In this document: in pieces, positions 13,315 through 13,484 of the stretch
Position numbering within the stretch: the first letter of the stretch is position 1
Layout of the letters: every line of letters starts with the position of its first letter
DNA from: an uncultured bacterium
GTDB taxonomy: Bacteria > Patescibacteriota > Patescibacteriia > 2-12-FULL-60-25
Direction: 5' to 3'
Assembly: GCA_937968025.1 (NCBI GenBank)
Contig: CALBSL010000054.1
Location: forward strand, 1-13,484
Length of the DNA: 13,484 bases
The notes under the pieces: model-generated
What the model saw: the letters and a program-made list of their open reading frames with translations, nothing else
Told to the model about the DNA's origin: nothing
Databases searched by the model: none
Position numbers and translations under genes: made by a program

Positions 13315-13408
13315 GCTGCCGCCTGATATGGGCCAGACGATTTTCAAAATCAATATCCAGCCATTTCAAACCGGCAAGCTCACTCCGGCGGAGGCCCAGC
13401 GCACGACG
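13243..13408 (-). pseudogene. Fragment of a tyrosine recombinase/phage-type integrase
   Basis: The minus strand reads 'ALGLRRSELAGLKWLDIDF', then 'ENRLAHIRRQLIPKEG' and 'LKNHKERIVAIP'. This is the start of the tyrosine-recombinase catalytic domain: GLRRSEL holds the first catalytic Arg, WxDIDFEN is the classic following strand, and LK(N/T)xxxxRxVxIP holds the Lys region and the strand after it. The HxxR and tyrosine motifs are absent because the reading changes to M1-like sequence at about 13241. Codon use is AT-richer (GAT ATT GAT TTT GAA AAT) than on either side, so this piece has its own origin. Confidence 0.55.
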
Positions 13409-13484
13409 TCGTGCCAGCCGTACGAGTGCTCGAACACCCCGCCGCGCCCGTAGACGCTCCGGTTCTCCGTCGGTCGGTCGAGCA
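13401..13484 (-). other. Unidentified GC-rich coding fragment at the right edge
   Basis: In one minus-strand frame nearly every codon ends in G or C (31 of 33 counted to about 13386), reading 'VYGRGGVFEHSYGWHDVVRW'. That is how real coding sequence behaves in a GC-rich genome. The frame differs from the recombinase frame. The family is not recognised, and the piece is too short to call. Confidence 0.3.

Overview
The window is a mosaic of three parts that differ in composition and in how their genes are expressed.

Part A (about 1-8400) has moderate GC and looks like the chromosome of a Candidate Phyla Radiation (Patescibacteria)-type bacterium. It carries a FemAB-type peptidoglycan bridge transferase next to ruvA, gyrA, mscL, a DoxX membrane protein, a membrane-anchored single-ring Clp-type AAA+ ATPase, an anchored protein with putative-Ig (He_PIG) repeats, and a small basic one-TM protein. 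The phylum call is an inference from gene content and style, not proven. Almost every transcription unit starts with a promoter whose -10 box (TAnnCT or close) lies 6-13 nt from the start codon, often with an extended TGn. No Shine-Dalgarno sequence is visible, so leaderless mRNAs are likely. Units end in compact A/T-flanked terminator hairpins. Layout: He_PIG protein (-, runs off the left edge) and AAA+ (+) are divergent; DoxX (+) converges on the ruvA-femX operon (-); then gyrA, the one-TM protein and mscL, all on - and each with its own promoter.

Part B (about 8441-13050) is strongly GC-rich, with G or C in most third codon positions. It holds two divergent units around a 342-bp AT-richer regulatory region. 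Leftward: a 305-aa soluble protein with a Trp-rich tail, then a 645-aa polytopic membrane protein. Rightward: three predicted small lipoproteins. Both promoters are textbook sigma70 types (TTGACA, 17-bp spacer, CATAAT or TATACT). They are followed by leaders of about 80 nt with hairpins and Shine-Dalgarno sequences. None of the five proteins is recognised; together they look like an envelope-associated module. They are either foreign DNA in the Part A genome or from another organism joined in assembly.

Part C (about 13050-13484) is a patchwork. The third lipoprotein frame runs through a Val-Pro/Ala repeat into sequence that reads better on the other strand, as a short M1-aminopeptidase-like fragment. 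A tyrosine-recombinase fragment with different codon use follows, then another GC-rich fragment. Assembly error at the repeat is the simplest explanation; a degraded insertion site is the alternative.

No tRNA, rRNA, CRISPR array or intact insertion sequence was seen.
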